64,000 bases of DNA from assembly GCF_002289565.1 (NCBI RefSeq), contig NZ_NTFY01000037.1, positions 1 to 64,000 of the forward strand, read 5' to 3'. The position numbers were made by a program, and so were the translations under genes. Positions 28,601-35,879 of the stretch are shown one piece after another; position 1 is the stretch's first letter, and each line of letters opens with the position of its first letter. The notes beneath the pieces are model-generated. The model did no database searches, was not told where the DNA came from, and saw nothing but the letters and a program-made list of their open reading frames with translations. This DNA comes from Rhodopirellula sp. SM50 (lineage in GTDB: Bacteria; Planctomycetota; Planctomycetia; Pirellulales; Pirellulaceae).

Positions 28601-30186
28601 GCGTCGATCGTTTCGCTGAAGGTCACCTCGATTTGACTGAGCGGTCCGGCCGTCGCTGACGCTGGCGAAAGCGCCGTGATGTGAGGACCGTCGCCGTCGC
28701 GACGTGCGACCCTCAGGTCGTCAAACAAAATCGACTCGTTGTAAAAACTACTTCGTTCAAACCGCAGGTAAACATCGGAGTTGCGTGTAATGTTGGCGGC
28801 GTCAAGTTCGGCATCGAGGTCGATGAAATAGTTTTGGTACTGACCGAGGACGGGTAGCTCTGGCGTAAAAATATCGGTCCAGGTGATTCGGTCGTTGCTA
28901 GCGACGATCTGTGAACCGGGGAAATGGACGCCCCGCCCTCCCCGTGCCGCCCAATAGTCCAGTACCAGATCGGTCGCGGTTGCCTCGCTCTGAAGATTCA
29001 GGTGCAATTCGATCAAGTTGTCGCCACTGTTTCCGCCGCCGGTCGTTCGCAACGCCGTGCTGCCGGCTTTCACCGGCGCCGTAACGAGCCTGCTTGAAGC
29101 GTCACCCACGGCGTGGAAACTCCATCCGTCAAGCGATTGAAGATCGGCGACCTCAAAGTCTTGGAAATAGGGAATCGATTGTGCGATCGTGGGTCCGATC
29201 TCGAATGTCCCGGAGAAGTCATCATCGCCGATCGTTTCGCCACTGACTTCATCGTCATCCTGATTCATCAGATTCCCGGCGATATCGGTAATGTCAGAAT
29301 CGATGTAAACGCGATAGGTGCCGTTTAGGGATTGAGCAGCATCAAAGTTCAACGTGAACGTCGTCTGATTGCCACTGTCGACCGGATCCCCGACCAAGCC
29401 GAGTGGCGATCCGTCAGCCGAAATGAAGGCCACGTCCGCGGAAGTGAAGGTTGCGGCGTCGAGGGGCTCGGAAAACGTCACGTCGACCGACGAAACAGGA
29501 CCGGCCGTCATCGAATTCGGTGCGATTGTCGCTACCGCCGGACCGATCAGGTCCCCAAATTGACCAACGCGGACATCATCGACGATCGCTTCATGCACCG
29601 TGAAATAGGATGCTTGCCGCAGTCGCAAGAAAACGTCGCTATCGAGCGTGATGCCGGCGTCGGCAAGACGTTGGTCCAGATCGTAAACGTAGTGAATCCA
29701 GACATTGCCGACCGGTTGAAGCGATGGCGACAGTGTTGTCCAGGTGCTGCCATCGCCGCTGGCATCGACCTGCATGAAGAACCCCTGATGGGTCGACGAG
29801 TTGAGCCGCTTCATCCAAAAGTCGAACGTCAAGTCGGTCGCGGTGGCGACACCGGACAGGTCGAGTTCCAGCACCGCGTCGGATGTGACGTTGGCAGAGT
29901 TAGTCGTCGTGTCAAACCGCAGCGAGGTTGTTCCCGTCTGGGTCGCCGAGGCGGTGTCCAGATCGACGGTCCCGCCCCCCGTGTTGGCAAACGTCCAATC
30001 GGTCAGCGCCGCCAAATCGGCCACTTCAAAACTTTCCAACAGCGGTACGGTCGCGGCTAAAACGCGGCGGTCTTCAAGCGATTCGGCCAACATCCGCCGC
30101 CGGCGACTGGCCGCGCGATGATGGGGCCCCTGGTTCTGAAACGATCTCCCTCTCGACTTAGTCGTCCACCGCCTGAATTTCTTCAT
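22618..30186 (-). CDS. Giant secreted Ig-like/Calx-beta/beta-helix protein with dockerin-like C-terminus
   Basis: From the ATG at 30186 (MKKFRRWTTKSRGR) the protein has 2,522 aa; the frame opens upstream to 30561, but that part is not protein-like. Residues 33-44 (LAESLEDRRVLA) form the planctomycete ESLExRxLL-type N-terminal motif, followed directly by the mature region. Five modules of about 285 aa begin ESFEVADLAALTDWTF, DFEVADLQSLDGWSF and so on. Four carry a Big_5-like Ig domain (TAGPxSxxDVTFSEPxDAATF) at about 860-bp spacing. Two Calx-beta-like stretches (LVEGTSDEVFVRVSR, VISENDGPGAATGTV), parallel beta-helix repeats with a PMP-like SLREVINAANA segment, and two EF-hand dockerin-like repeats (GDSDGDRDVDGQDYGRFG, DSDADGDVDGQDYGRFG) close it. 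Probably a surface adhesin or glycan-binding scaffold; no catalytic motif seen. Confidence 0.9.
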   Translation of the reverse strand: MKKFRRWTTKSRGRSFQNQGPHHRAASRRRRMLAESLEDRRVLAATVPLLESFEVADLAALTDWTFANTGGGTVDLDTASATQTGTTSLRFDTTTNSANVTSDAVLELDLSGVATATDLTFDFWMKRLNSSTHQGFFMQVDASGDGSTWTTLSPSLQPVGNVWIHYVYDLDQRLADAGITLDSDVFLRLRQASYFTVHEAIVDDVRVGQFGDLIGPAVATIAPNSMTAGPVSSVDVTFSEPLDAATFTSADVAFISADGSPLGLVGDPVDSGNQTTFTLNFDAAQSLNGTYRVYIDSDITDIAGNLMNQDDDEVSGETIGDDDFSGTFEIGPTIAQSIPYFQDFEVADLQSLDGWSFHAVGDASSRLVTAPVKAGSTALRTTGGGNSGDNLIELHLNLQSEATATDLVLDYWAARGGRGVHFPGSQIVASNDRITWTDIFTPELPVLGQYQNYFIDLDAELDAANITRNSDVYLRFERSSFYNESILFDDLRVARRDGDGPHITALSPASATAGPLSQIEVTFSETIDAASFTADDLKILDIGGNEVLLTGDPVDSGDQRTFTLNLATPQSVKSNYRLTIGPDVLDVAGNGMNQDRDQINAEPSQDQYRTDVVVGPATPQSIPYFEDFEVDDLSLLPGWTFSTDETGLIWLTEANEPYSPTRHLAFGQNDISEQHAMLVVDLSGQTNATDLALNFRAKRLFQSYFRNAMTVQASGDGSTWTQLGPTISSDFDTYVDYFFDLDQELAKASIALDGDVYFRFTHQGSSSSYQMRMDDVRIANRDADGPRVATMTPDGSTTTPLSQLQIQFNEMIIADTFTASDVTILGPLGEVPVSTDPVDTGDGMTFNISFDAAVSQAGQYQVLIGPDVLDLFGNQMNQDADNANGDAEDRFHGTFQFDAVPSDVFPYYQGFSGIDELNGNWFFRSEPGGRIQLVDDGGRQVLRMDNPGGASVNQAILSIDLAGKTGVRLAFNENRRSDSTTAGDTLRLSNDQGQTWHSFKMLLSDSNWDSYDIDLDAVMAGIGISYTDDFWIMIQQYGTNIWPSNGRQYDDFRVTTDTTAPRVVSHSPSGLVRPPGPLDHFDLSFSEPMNASTFSLDDLKLTRESVDISERLVAISGSGLDFTVSFSPSGFGHYELSVGPEILDLGGNPLDQNGAGGSGQFPQDQYVAAVDFNDPYRLGYRETFASGLPIDPWNFLSYGAGEISVVDERLRLEASYQNPIDGLNRAILHLDLAGESRAKLNFDAFDLDGSTTSSPAIGTQGDGLSWRDVVAVSDDGGTTWTILDLLNSSGYKSYDLAAFAAANGLSLVDNFLVMFQQHSNRTARDAWEFDNIVVERETLSLSTVNATLVEGTSDEVFVRVSREADADLTSELMVWLSSNDTSEATVPSTVTIPVDAMFVDVPVTIEDDTEIDGPQRVGITVGADGVAPQTIDFTVLDNEPETLLVGIDLTVISENDGPGAATGTVTRNRGLDSALVVSLSSSDSSAFTVGETVTIPIGRTSATFEIASHNDYLVDGTQTADVIVSATGFVSDSATLRVENDDTAEDRTIGGFFSGGLPNDDYTVTFDVQVPAGEVWSIDPGASLFFDPGTSLKIYGTVLAQGQADNEILFTSSATTPTPGDWIGIDYNASAQSRSIFDHVEIAYATTALDVSYLDLPIITLRNSHVHDSAVWGVLLDAGRGDSFTRQNVMIQGNRIHDNNGYGVYVRSSAGACNQTFGCGTTADPTITGNEIYGHQQAGILVSSSYSLGGLYASSGGASPAVTKNHVHHNVIGIRAGVHDPDSFGSAWTSGFYANNLVVENTSTGILLEQSVDGNQHSQLLNNTIVANGGAGISHDINRFGGVIRNNLVSYNRLGIEADAEYSPSVGRVGFNDVYGNDEGNWINYPPAFGMPTTTNENGTPSDAEFNLNIDPIFRAGSLYVPVDTSPVNDAGTDTDAPYDDYRGAFRHVPYDIGAYEHDPVTNVVTTLLDEDDGGLGLGAGNSLREVINAANARPGLDVITFDPDLNGGTISLGATTLPTLTSATTLEGPGADRLTITGNDQVRIFTVGNSVTVNISGLTLRDASASAINNSGNLTVSETVMTSGVAVNGGGIYNAVSGNLMVLRSTISENTVSSRGGAIYNSGTASIVDSTINGNTAGNAAGGIYNNSLQPLAVIQSTISGNKAFFTGGGIENRGSDLVIRQSTITGNIADADNDGSGGSGGISNYGTTIVHNSIIAGNLRGLSTANDTGPLDASSSHNLVGDAASAGGLVHGENGNVVGVDPLLAPLADHGGPTWTHALLNGSPAIDVGNNTLAVDADSAPLRDDQRGMGYSRIIDGNRSGTATVDIGAFETLPPPIVERIVINDGHGQRSRVDQLTIRFDQSVRLKSEGENPFELINLGTNQRVGVLASVDEPNDPLAFLLTFLPGPSVGPGGMLLDGNYQLTMKAGLITVGAMVLDGNGDGTAADHVFGNEATDNFFRFFGDSDGDRDVDGQDYGRFGRSFLKQTGMSGFDPILDSDADGDVDGQDYGRFGQNFLKRI

Positions 30187-30579
30187 CGATCCCGCCCTAT
30201 CTCTGGTGTTTCCCGCCGCGACGAGGGGACCGGCCCGTCCCCCCTCCCAATCCAGGGATTGATCATAGTAGGTGGGATTATGTCGGGGGTGAGGGCGCGG
30301 CGTTCTCGACAAAAATCTCCAAAAAATTGCAATCCTCCGGAACGACATCGCGGGCAACGTTTCCCCTGATGCCCCTGCGTCTTCCGACCGCGCCGCCGAG
30401 CAACAGCGATTCTGAGGGCAGCTGACCCAATCGCACTCTGGAGATGATTTCCGATGGTGTCGATTGCAGGCCCCGAATTCTGCGTGGCGTCTGTTTTTGA
30501 CAGGCTCGGGCAACAATGCTCGCCGGCGGTTCGCTATCATCGGTGATGGCTTTTCAGACACCTTTTCAAGAACCCAGCC
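30187..30579. other. Gene-free divergent promoter region
   Basis: 393 bp between the giant gene and the divergent response regulator gene. It should hold both promoters, but I cannot assign boxes with confidence. A possible GATAGGGCGGGATCG Shine-Dalgarno-like stretch sits just before the ATG at 30186. No repeats or RNA genes are seen. Confidence 0.4.
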
Positions 30580-31473
30580 ATGCCGAATGTCCTAGTCGTG
30601 GACGACAGTGCCACCCAGATCGCGATGATCACGTCGGTCTTGCAGCAGCAAGGTTTGACGGTGCGGACCGCGGGCAACGGCTTGGAGGCGTTGGCCTCGC
30701 TGCGGGAGCACGCTCCGGACCTGGTCGTCACGGACATGCAGATGCCCGAGATGAACGGTGTCGAGCTGATTCGAGCGATGCGGAAGGAATGCTCGCTTGT
30801 CCCTGCCGTCTTGGTGACGGCGTTTGGCAACGAAGATCTGGCCGCCGAGGCACTCGGTGTCGGCGCCGCCAACTACATTTCGAAGGACCACGTCGGCATC
30901 CTGCTGCCTGATATCGTCAACCGAATCACAGCCTTTGCCCAAGCGAACGCTCAATCGCTTTACTTGAAGGGAGCGTTGACGCGGACCCGGTTCGATTTTG
31001 TTCTCGATTGCTCGATCGAACGAGTCACGCCGCTGGTCAGCCTGGTCGTTCGGTTACTCGCTGCAATGAACGTCTTGCACACCAGCGACCGAATTCGAAT
31101 CGCCGAAGCGCTCGACTATTTGATTGTGCACTCCATCATTCACGGCAATTTCGAGCAGCCCGTTCGCTCCACGCCGATGTCGATCGACGACGCGCGGGCG
31201 TTGGTGGCAGAGAAGTTGGATGACGAATCATCGAGGTCGATGACCGAACGGATCGTCACGGTGCAATTGGAAGTGACCGATGGGGAAGCGAGATTGATCG
31301 TCATTCATGAAGGTTCCGGCCAGTCGATCCACCACGCCCCGATGCCGGGCACCCCGCAAAGTTTTTCGGACGAACGTGGACGTGGCATGTTGCTGCTGAC
31401 CAGTGTGATGGATGAAGTCTTCATCGATTCGGCGTCACGGAAAGTGACTCTGGTCAAGTACGTTTCACGGTAA
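30580..31473 (+). CDS. Response regulator fused to an RsbW-like histidine-kinase ATPase domain
   Basis: A 297-aa protein. Residues 1-120 form a CheY-like receiver: acidic D8/D9, phospho-acceptor D52 in VVTDMQMPEMNG, and YISKD near residue 100. Residues about 150-297 resemble the HATPase_c_2 fold of RsbW/SpoIIAB: an N-box EALDYLIVHSIIHGNFE, then GSGQSIHH, and a G-box DERGRGMLLL. There is no DHp domain or phospho-accepting His, so it is not a sensor kinase. It may act in a partner-switching path, with phosphorylation controlling the ATPase/anti-sigma part. No sigma factor or anti-anti-sigma gene is next to it, so the target is unknown. Confidence 0.85.
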   Translation: MPNVLVVDDSATQIAMITSVLQQQGLTVRTAGNGLEALASLREHAPDLVVTDMQMPEMNGVELIRAMRKECSLVPAVLVTAFGNEDLAAEALGVGAANYISKDHVGILLPDIVNRITAFAQANAQSLYLKGALTRTRFDFVLDCSIERVTPLVSLVVRLLAAMNVLHTSDRIRIAEALDYLIVHSIIHGNFEQPVRSTPMSIDDARALVAEKLDDESSRSMTERIVTVQLEVTDGEARLIVIHEGSGQSIHHAPMPGTPQSFSDERGRGMLLLTSVMDEVFIDSASRKVTLVKYVSR

Positions 31474-31626
31474 CAGTCATGTGGAAGAGATTTCCAGCCT
31501 GTCGGTGCTTCGCGTGGAATACCAGCACGTGGCGTTAGCCAGTGGCACGTGGGGTGTCATCACCACACGCCGCTCGCTGACGCTTCCCGCTGGCATGTCA
31601 GGTTTGATGTGGATGATGAAATCCCA
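31474..31626. repeat. Repeat-like intergenic stretch
   Basis: Contains CAGCACGTGGCGTTAGCCAG at 31513-31532, then GTGGCACGTGGGGTGTC and a CACACGCCGCTCGCTGACGC tract. The two CACGTGG words and mirrored TGGC blocks suggest a dispersed element, though only one copy lies in this window. No gene is seen. Confidence 0.4.
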
Positions 31627-31986
31627 CTAGACATCGGACTCGCCATCCAGACCGGCATCGATCGCATCGCTCCACCCCAACCGCTGGACGTCATCGCGAT
31701 CGGCCCAGCGGCTCGCCGCCCAGAGTCCCCCGTGACAGACAGGGCATTCCGTGTGTTGGGCATCCACGTAGTGATGTTCCGACTGGACATCGGGTCCCAT
31801 CCAAACGGCTTCGCATTCGTCACACATCACAAAACCGCGGTCGGGCAGCGGCTCGGTAGGATCGTCTCCGGTGCAGATCCGAACGCCGCACAAGCCGCCG
31901 TCACAGATGGGGCAAATCGCGACCGATCGAATCGGCCCCGGATTCAGAGGCGGCTGGGCGCTGTTTTGATCGTGGTCCTGGTTCAT
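31627..31986 (-). CDS. Hypothetical zinc-ribbon-like protein
   Basis: 119 aa with two well-spaced Cys pairs: CPICDGGLCGVRIC at 25-38, CDEC near 55 and CPVCHGGLW near 81. Repeated CPxCxGGL suggests two zinc knuckles. No signal peptide or membrane segment. It lies 7 bp downstream of the membrane-anchored protein at 31994 and is probably the last gene of that operon. I do not recognise the family. It could be an accessory or immunity-like partner of its neighbour, but this is only a guess from position. Confidence 0.7.
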   Translation of the reverse strand: MNQDHDQNSAQPPLNPGPIRSVAICPICDGGLCGVRICTGDDPTEPLPDRGFVMCDECEAVWMGPDVQSEHHYVDAQHTECPVCHGGLWAASRWADRDDVQRLGWSDAIDAGLDGESDV

Positions 31987-31993
31987 CGTTGCG

Positions 31994-32677
31994 TTACAAC
32001 GGGTAGGCGGTGATCACGATCGTGTCTTCGAGCACCAACTTGACCCGACGGGCGATCGGATGGTTTTGGCGTTTGCCTTCGCGGCCGCCGACGTACCCGA
32101 CGCGTCGTTCCATGTCGACGGTGTAGATGGTTCGATCCCGATCGGTCTGCTTTGTCGACCGTTGTTTCTTCTTGGCCCGCCCGTAGGCATCGTCGATGGT
32201 CACCAACGCACCTTCCATGCCGCCGTCAAAGACGCCATGTTTGCCAGGTCGTGACGGCATGTCCTCGGTGTGGCGTCGCAGGTGCTCCAGTCGGTGCCCT
32301 TCCGCACTTCCGGGGACATACCGCAATCCTTCCGGCGAAACGAACTCATTGGGCCGAACTTCACGGAGCAACCCGTAACGCAAGTCGGCGTTTGAATTTC
32401 GTGCGTCTTGATCAGTGGCATCGGAGGCCCCCGAAGCCGATCGGTTCGGCGTCTGCTCTGGGGATTGTGTCGGCCGGGTGGGGACAGCAAACGCGTCCTG
32501 TTCGGCGTGCTGATTCAAGCCGGGCAGCTGCCAACCGAACCGATCGTTCAGATGGGGCCGGGCGAACGCGTACAAGCCGACCAGCAGAACAACGGCGATG
32601 GAGCCGATACCCTTGGTGCCCAACGGCATGTGTTTGCCAAACGGCTGGCTTCCGGATCGGTTCCTGCTTCGATTCAT
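31994..32677 (-). CDS. Membrane-anchored protein with possible BECR/RNase-toxin-like C-terminal domain
   Basis: From ATG 32677 the protein has 227 aa. Residues about 24-42 (KGIGSIAVVLLVGLYAFA) form one membrane anchor, followed by a Gln/Thr/Ser-rich linker. The C-terminal 120 residues contain GHRLEHLRRHTEDMPSRPGK, HGVFDGG and TIYTVDMERRVGYVGG and finish VLEDTIVITAYPL. The HRxxHxxxH-type start and the TAYP end resemble BECR-fold RNase toxins of polymorphic toxin systems. I recall this pattern but cannot verify it here. The domain would face the periplasm if the N-terminus is inside. It lies 16 bp after the wzc-like gene. Alternative: a planctomycete-specific accessory protein of polysaccharide export. 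Confidence 0.65.
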   Translation of the reverse strand: MNRSRNRSGSQPFGKHMPLGTKGIGSIAVVLLVGLYAFARPHLNDRFGWQLPGLNQHAEQDAFAVPTRPTQSPEQTPNRSASGASDATDQDARNSNADLRYGLLREVRPNEFVSPEGLRYVPGSAEGHRLEHLRRHTEDMPSRPGKHGVFDGGMEGALVTIDDAYGRAKKKQRSTKQTDRDRTIYTVDMERRVGYVGGREGKRQNHPIARRVKLVLEDTIVITAYPL

Positions 32678-32693
32678 GCGGCGCGGTCCTGGC

Positions 32694-35306
32694 CTATGAC
32701 CGCACGTTGGTCCGACGCCGATCGGGGGCGACTTTTGGAGCAAACGGAGCGGCGTCGGGGGCAGTGATCTTACGGTCAGTGAATTCGGGGTCAGTGAATT
32801 CGGGGTCAGCGATCTCCCCTTCGTAAGTCCCCGGTGGGTCACCGGACTCGACGGGGGCGGCGGGAACTGACACCGGATCGGAAGCATGTCTGCCTTTGAC
32901 CACATAGGTGTCTTGGGTCTTGGCTTCCTGTTGGTAACGTCGGCGATACTTGTCGCCGTAACCATAGCCGATCGACTGATAGCTTCCGCTGGCGCTGCTC
33001 TTGTAGGAGGCGCCGCCGCTGACATCGTCGATTTCGTTGACCACGACGCCCATGACACGGGCCCCGGCAGCTCGCAACATCGAGATCGCTTCTTTGGCGT
33101 TCGGTTTACACCGACGTCGGATCCTCATGACCAACATTGCAGCATCGACGTAAGTCGTGACGACGGCGGGGTCACTGACCATCAGCAGCGGCGGCGTATC
33201 GACGATCACGAAGTCATAGTTTTCGCGAGCCCACTGAAAAACTTCGGCCAGTTCGGCAAGCGTCAAGGCTTCTGCGGGGTTTGCCGGCAGCGGACCGCAG
33301 GGAAGAATGTCCAGGTTTTCGATCGGCGACTGGTGAATCGCTTCGGCCGGTCCGAGTTCGCCGTTGAGCACATTCGTCAGCCCGGTCTTGGCCTCCAGGT
33401 TGAATCGCAGCGATAGCCGAGGGCTGCGAAGGTCCAAATCGATCAACAACGTCCGTTTACCGGATTGGGCGACCGAGCAGCCGACGTTCGCCGCCAAGGT
33501 GCTCTTGCCATCGCCCGGTAGCGGACTGGTGATCTGGAACACCTTGCTGTTGTATTGCCGGCGGTCGAACAGCATCGCCGTCCGCACCCCACGCACGGCT
33601 TCGGCCGCGGGGGAATAAGGGCGATGAACGACCGAGAGTTTCGGGTCCAGCTTGGCGATCTCGGAATCGACCAGCCCCTTGCCTTGTTGAATCCTGCCTT
33701 CATCGAGCGGGATGTGGGTCAACACGGGAAGACGCAACTCGCGCTGGACCTCTTCGGCACTGCGAAACATCTTGGCGGTGCTTTCGAAGATCATCGCCAG
33801 CAGCCCGCTCAATCCCAGCCCCAACATGCCGAACAGCACGAGATCTTTTTTCAGATCCGGTCCGGTTTCATAGGCTTGTCCGGTGTCCAGCAACGGCTCG
33901 ACGAGAATCCCGCCTTTGACATCGGCCAAATTCAAGGCCGCAAGCTGTTGCTCCAACTGCGTTTCCAACCCTCGCATCGTTTCGATTCGGCGGTTGAACG
34001 AGGCGTCTCGTTCTTCCACGATCTTCAGCTTGTCCGCTTCGTCTTTCTGCTGTTCGATTTGCAAGTCGATATCACTCATGTCCTGGGCGAGCACGGTCAG
34101 TTGTGCTTCCAGCCCACGGATGTAGGCATCCACCGCCATTCGGGCGCGTTCGTCACGAGCCTCCCGCGCCTCTTTGTCGTAATCGACCCGCTGAGACTGG
34201 GCTCGCAACTCGGCGATCCTTTCGGACATTTGTTGGTTCAGCTCGTTGAGCTTGTTCTGCGAGCTTTCGATCTGCATGGCGATCGATTTCACTTCGGGGT
34301 GAGACGCTCCGTAGGCAAGTTCCAACTGATCACGTTTGATCTGCAACGGAATCAAAGCCCGTTCGACTTCCAGCTTCTTGAGCGTCAAGTCATCCGGTGC
34401 CGCGTTTCCGGGGCCGACGATTTGCCGCAACGGTTCGAATTCATTGACCACGCTTCCCAGATGGCCGATGATCTGTGCCACCAGCACCGGGTCACTGTGC
34501 AGTTTGCGGGTGTTGATGGCCAGGCGGAGATCGCTGTTGAGCTCCCGTTTCTTTTGCTCGAGGTCCGTTCGATAGGATTGCAGCTGAAACTGCCGTTCTC
34601 GATAGGGATTGATCGCCTGACCTTCCACATTCCATTCCAGATCCGCGTTGTCGCGAAACGTCAAGTATTCACTTTCCAAGTCTTTCTGCTCGCGGATCAG
34701 CTTGTCCATCGCGTTGCGAACCAATTCGCCGACTTCGTTGATGGTCGATTGGCGTTCGCGTTCAAAGTGCTGACTGATCGCCTGGCTGACGGCGTTGACG
34801 GTGGCGACACAGACCTGGGGATCGCGGCCGTCAAAATTAAGCGCGGCAATCATCCGATCCCGCGAATCGCCCTGGTCGGTCAGCGTTTGAAACCGGATGC
34901 CGCTGCGAACCATCGAAACGATCTGCGTCTCGCTGCTGGATTCCAACGACGGAATCGACTTCAGCTCGGGATTGGCTGCGACGCGACGGACAATTGCGTC
35001 GGAGGTGATCAGCGATTGCATCAGCTTGCCGCTAGGGATCCCGCCACGAACGATGCCGGTGTTGGAGTCCAATGAAATCGGTGTATCACTTTTGAACATC
35101 AACTGGGTCGTCGCACGGTACGTCGTCGGTTTCTGCTTGTACATCCAGTAACCGATCGACGTTCCGATGGCGACAAAGGCGGCGAGCAGCCACTTGAATC
35201 GCCACAACACCGTCAGAATGGTTTCGCCATGGTGCTGCTCCTGCGCCGGGTCAAGCGTGACACTTGAGTCGTAGTTGACCGGCTGTGGTGAAGTCTGATC
35301 CAGCAT
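32694..35306 (-). CDS. wzc: Wzc-type polysaccharide co-polymerase and tyrosine autokinase
   Basis: An 870-aa inner-membrane protein (ATG 35306; a GTG at 35318 is also in frame). An N-terminal Wzz domain is flanked by membrane segments near residues 30-52 and 480-502, with long coiled-coil in the periplasmic part. The C-terminal BY-kinase carries Walker A PLPGDGKST, Walker A' LLIDLDLRSPRL and Walker B FVIVDTPPLL. A C-terminal Tyr cluster (ASYKSSASGSYQSIGYGYGDKYRRRY) provides autophosphorylation sites. It controls chain length and assembly of exported polysaccharide. The last 100 residues beyond the cluster are Pro/Asp-rich and unusual. It is followed closely by the 31994 and 31627 genes. Confidence 0.95.
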   Translation of the reverse strand: MLDQTSPQPVNYDSSVTLDPAQEQHHGETILTVLWRFKWLLAAFVAIGTSIGYWMYKQKPTTYRATTQLMFKSDTPISLDSNTGIVRGGIPSGKLMQSLITSDAIVRRVAANPELKSIPSLESSSETQIVSMVRSGIRFQTLTDQGDSRDRMIAALNFDGRDPQVCVATVNAVSQAISQHFERERQSTINEVGELVRNAMDKLIREQKDLESEYLTFRDNADLEWNVEGQAINPYRERQFQLQSYRTDLEQKKRELNSDLRLAINTRKLHSDPVLVAQIIGHLGSVVNEFEPLRQIVGPGNAAPDDLTLKKLEVERALIPLQIKRDQLELAYGASHPEVKSIAMQIESSQNKLNELNQQMSERIAELRAQSQRVDYDKEAREARDERARMAVDAYIRGLEAQLTVLAQDMSDIDLQIEQQKDEADKLKIVEERDASFNRRIETMRGLETQLEQQLAALNLADVKGGILVEPLLDTGQAYETGPDLKKDLVLFGMLGLGLSGLLAMIFESTAKMFRSAEEVQRELRLPVLTHIPLDEGRIQQGKGLVDSEIAKLDPKLSVVHRPYSPAAEAVRGVRTAMLFDRRQYNSKVFQITSPLPGDGKSTLAANVGCSVAQSGKRTLLIDLDLRSPRLSLRFNLEAKTGLTNVLNGELGPAEAIHQSPIENLDILPCGPLPANPAEALTLAELAEVFQWARENYDFVIVDTPPLLMVSDPAVVTTYVDAAMLVMRIRRRCKPNAKEAISMLRAAGARVMGVVVNEIDDVSGGASYKSSASGSYQSIGYGYGDKYRRRYQQEAKTQDTYVVKGRHASDPVSVPAAPVESGDPPGTYEGEIADPEFTDPEFTDRKITAPDAAPFAPKVAPDRRRTNVRS

Positions 35307-35879
35307 CGACGAATACACAGTTAGAAGGATTGGAGGTGCGTGATTGATAAGGGCCGAGCGTAGTTCACATTCTTGAACGGTTCAGCCTTTTTGACGCATC
35401 TTTGCGCGGGGGTGTTCCCTCAGAAACCTACAGGCACCGGTTCGTCCGGGCCCTAAGTTGTGCATCCAAGCCGAGGCGAAATTCTGTCCGCCAATCGTGC
35501 AATCGTTTCATTCCAAGTTTCCGGCACAACTTGTTCGTCGACCAATCAGCACGGCCGGAAAAAACATCCCTGTGGCAAGAAACTTAAAGCCGTCTTTCCG
35601 ACGCGACATTTGCCGAGCGGCAAAACCTCGTTGCTCTTGGAACCCCCTATCCTTCCTTAGTCACGACACGGTTTCAAGCCCCTCTTGCGATGGCGACGTT
35701 CGACAAAATCGTTACTCACCTGATTACCGACGGCCCGATGCCTCCTACGAAGACGCCAAGCGGGGTGCCTTTTGTTAGCGGCAGGGCGCAAGCCCTCCGG
35801 TGTTTCGGTAACGATAAGGAACCGGAGGGCTCGCGTCCTGCCGTTAAAACCGCTTCACAGCGCTACCCGTTCTGGGGCG
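35307..35879. other. Gene-free region upstream of wzc, with REP-like palindrome
   Basis: 573 bp between the TPR gene stop and the wzc-like start. It should carry the promoter of the three-gene wzc operon, but no boxes can be assigned. The only structure is the palindrome at 35774-35847. No RNA gene or additional coding frame is convincing. Confidence 0.5.
35774..35847. repeat. Large palindrome, second copy of the 7866 element
   Basis: Left arm GTTAGCGGCAGGGCGCAAGC plus CCTCCGGT pairs with right arm ACCGGAGGGCTCGCGTCCTG plus CCGTTAA. The arms match those at 7866-7945. The element lies 32 bp downstream of the TPR gene stop. Confidence 0.82.

Noticed and set aside
30187-30561. N-terminal extension of the giant protein
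   Set aside because: The extension is Arg/Pro/Cys-rich without a signal; the ATG at 30186 leads directly into the ESLEDRR region as in related proteins.
33555-35075. 506-residue plus-strand frame opposite wzc
   Set aside because: Shadow frame over the coiled-coil part of wzc; no recognisable domain.
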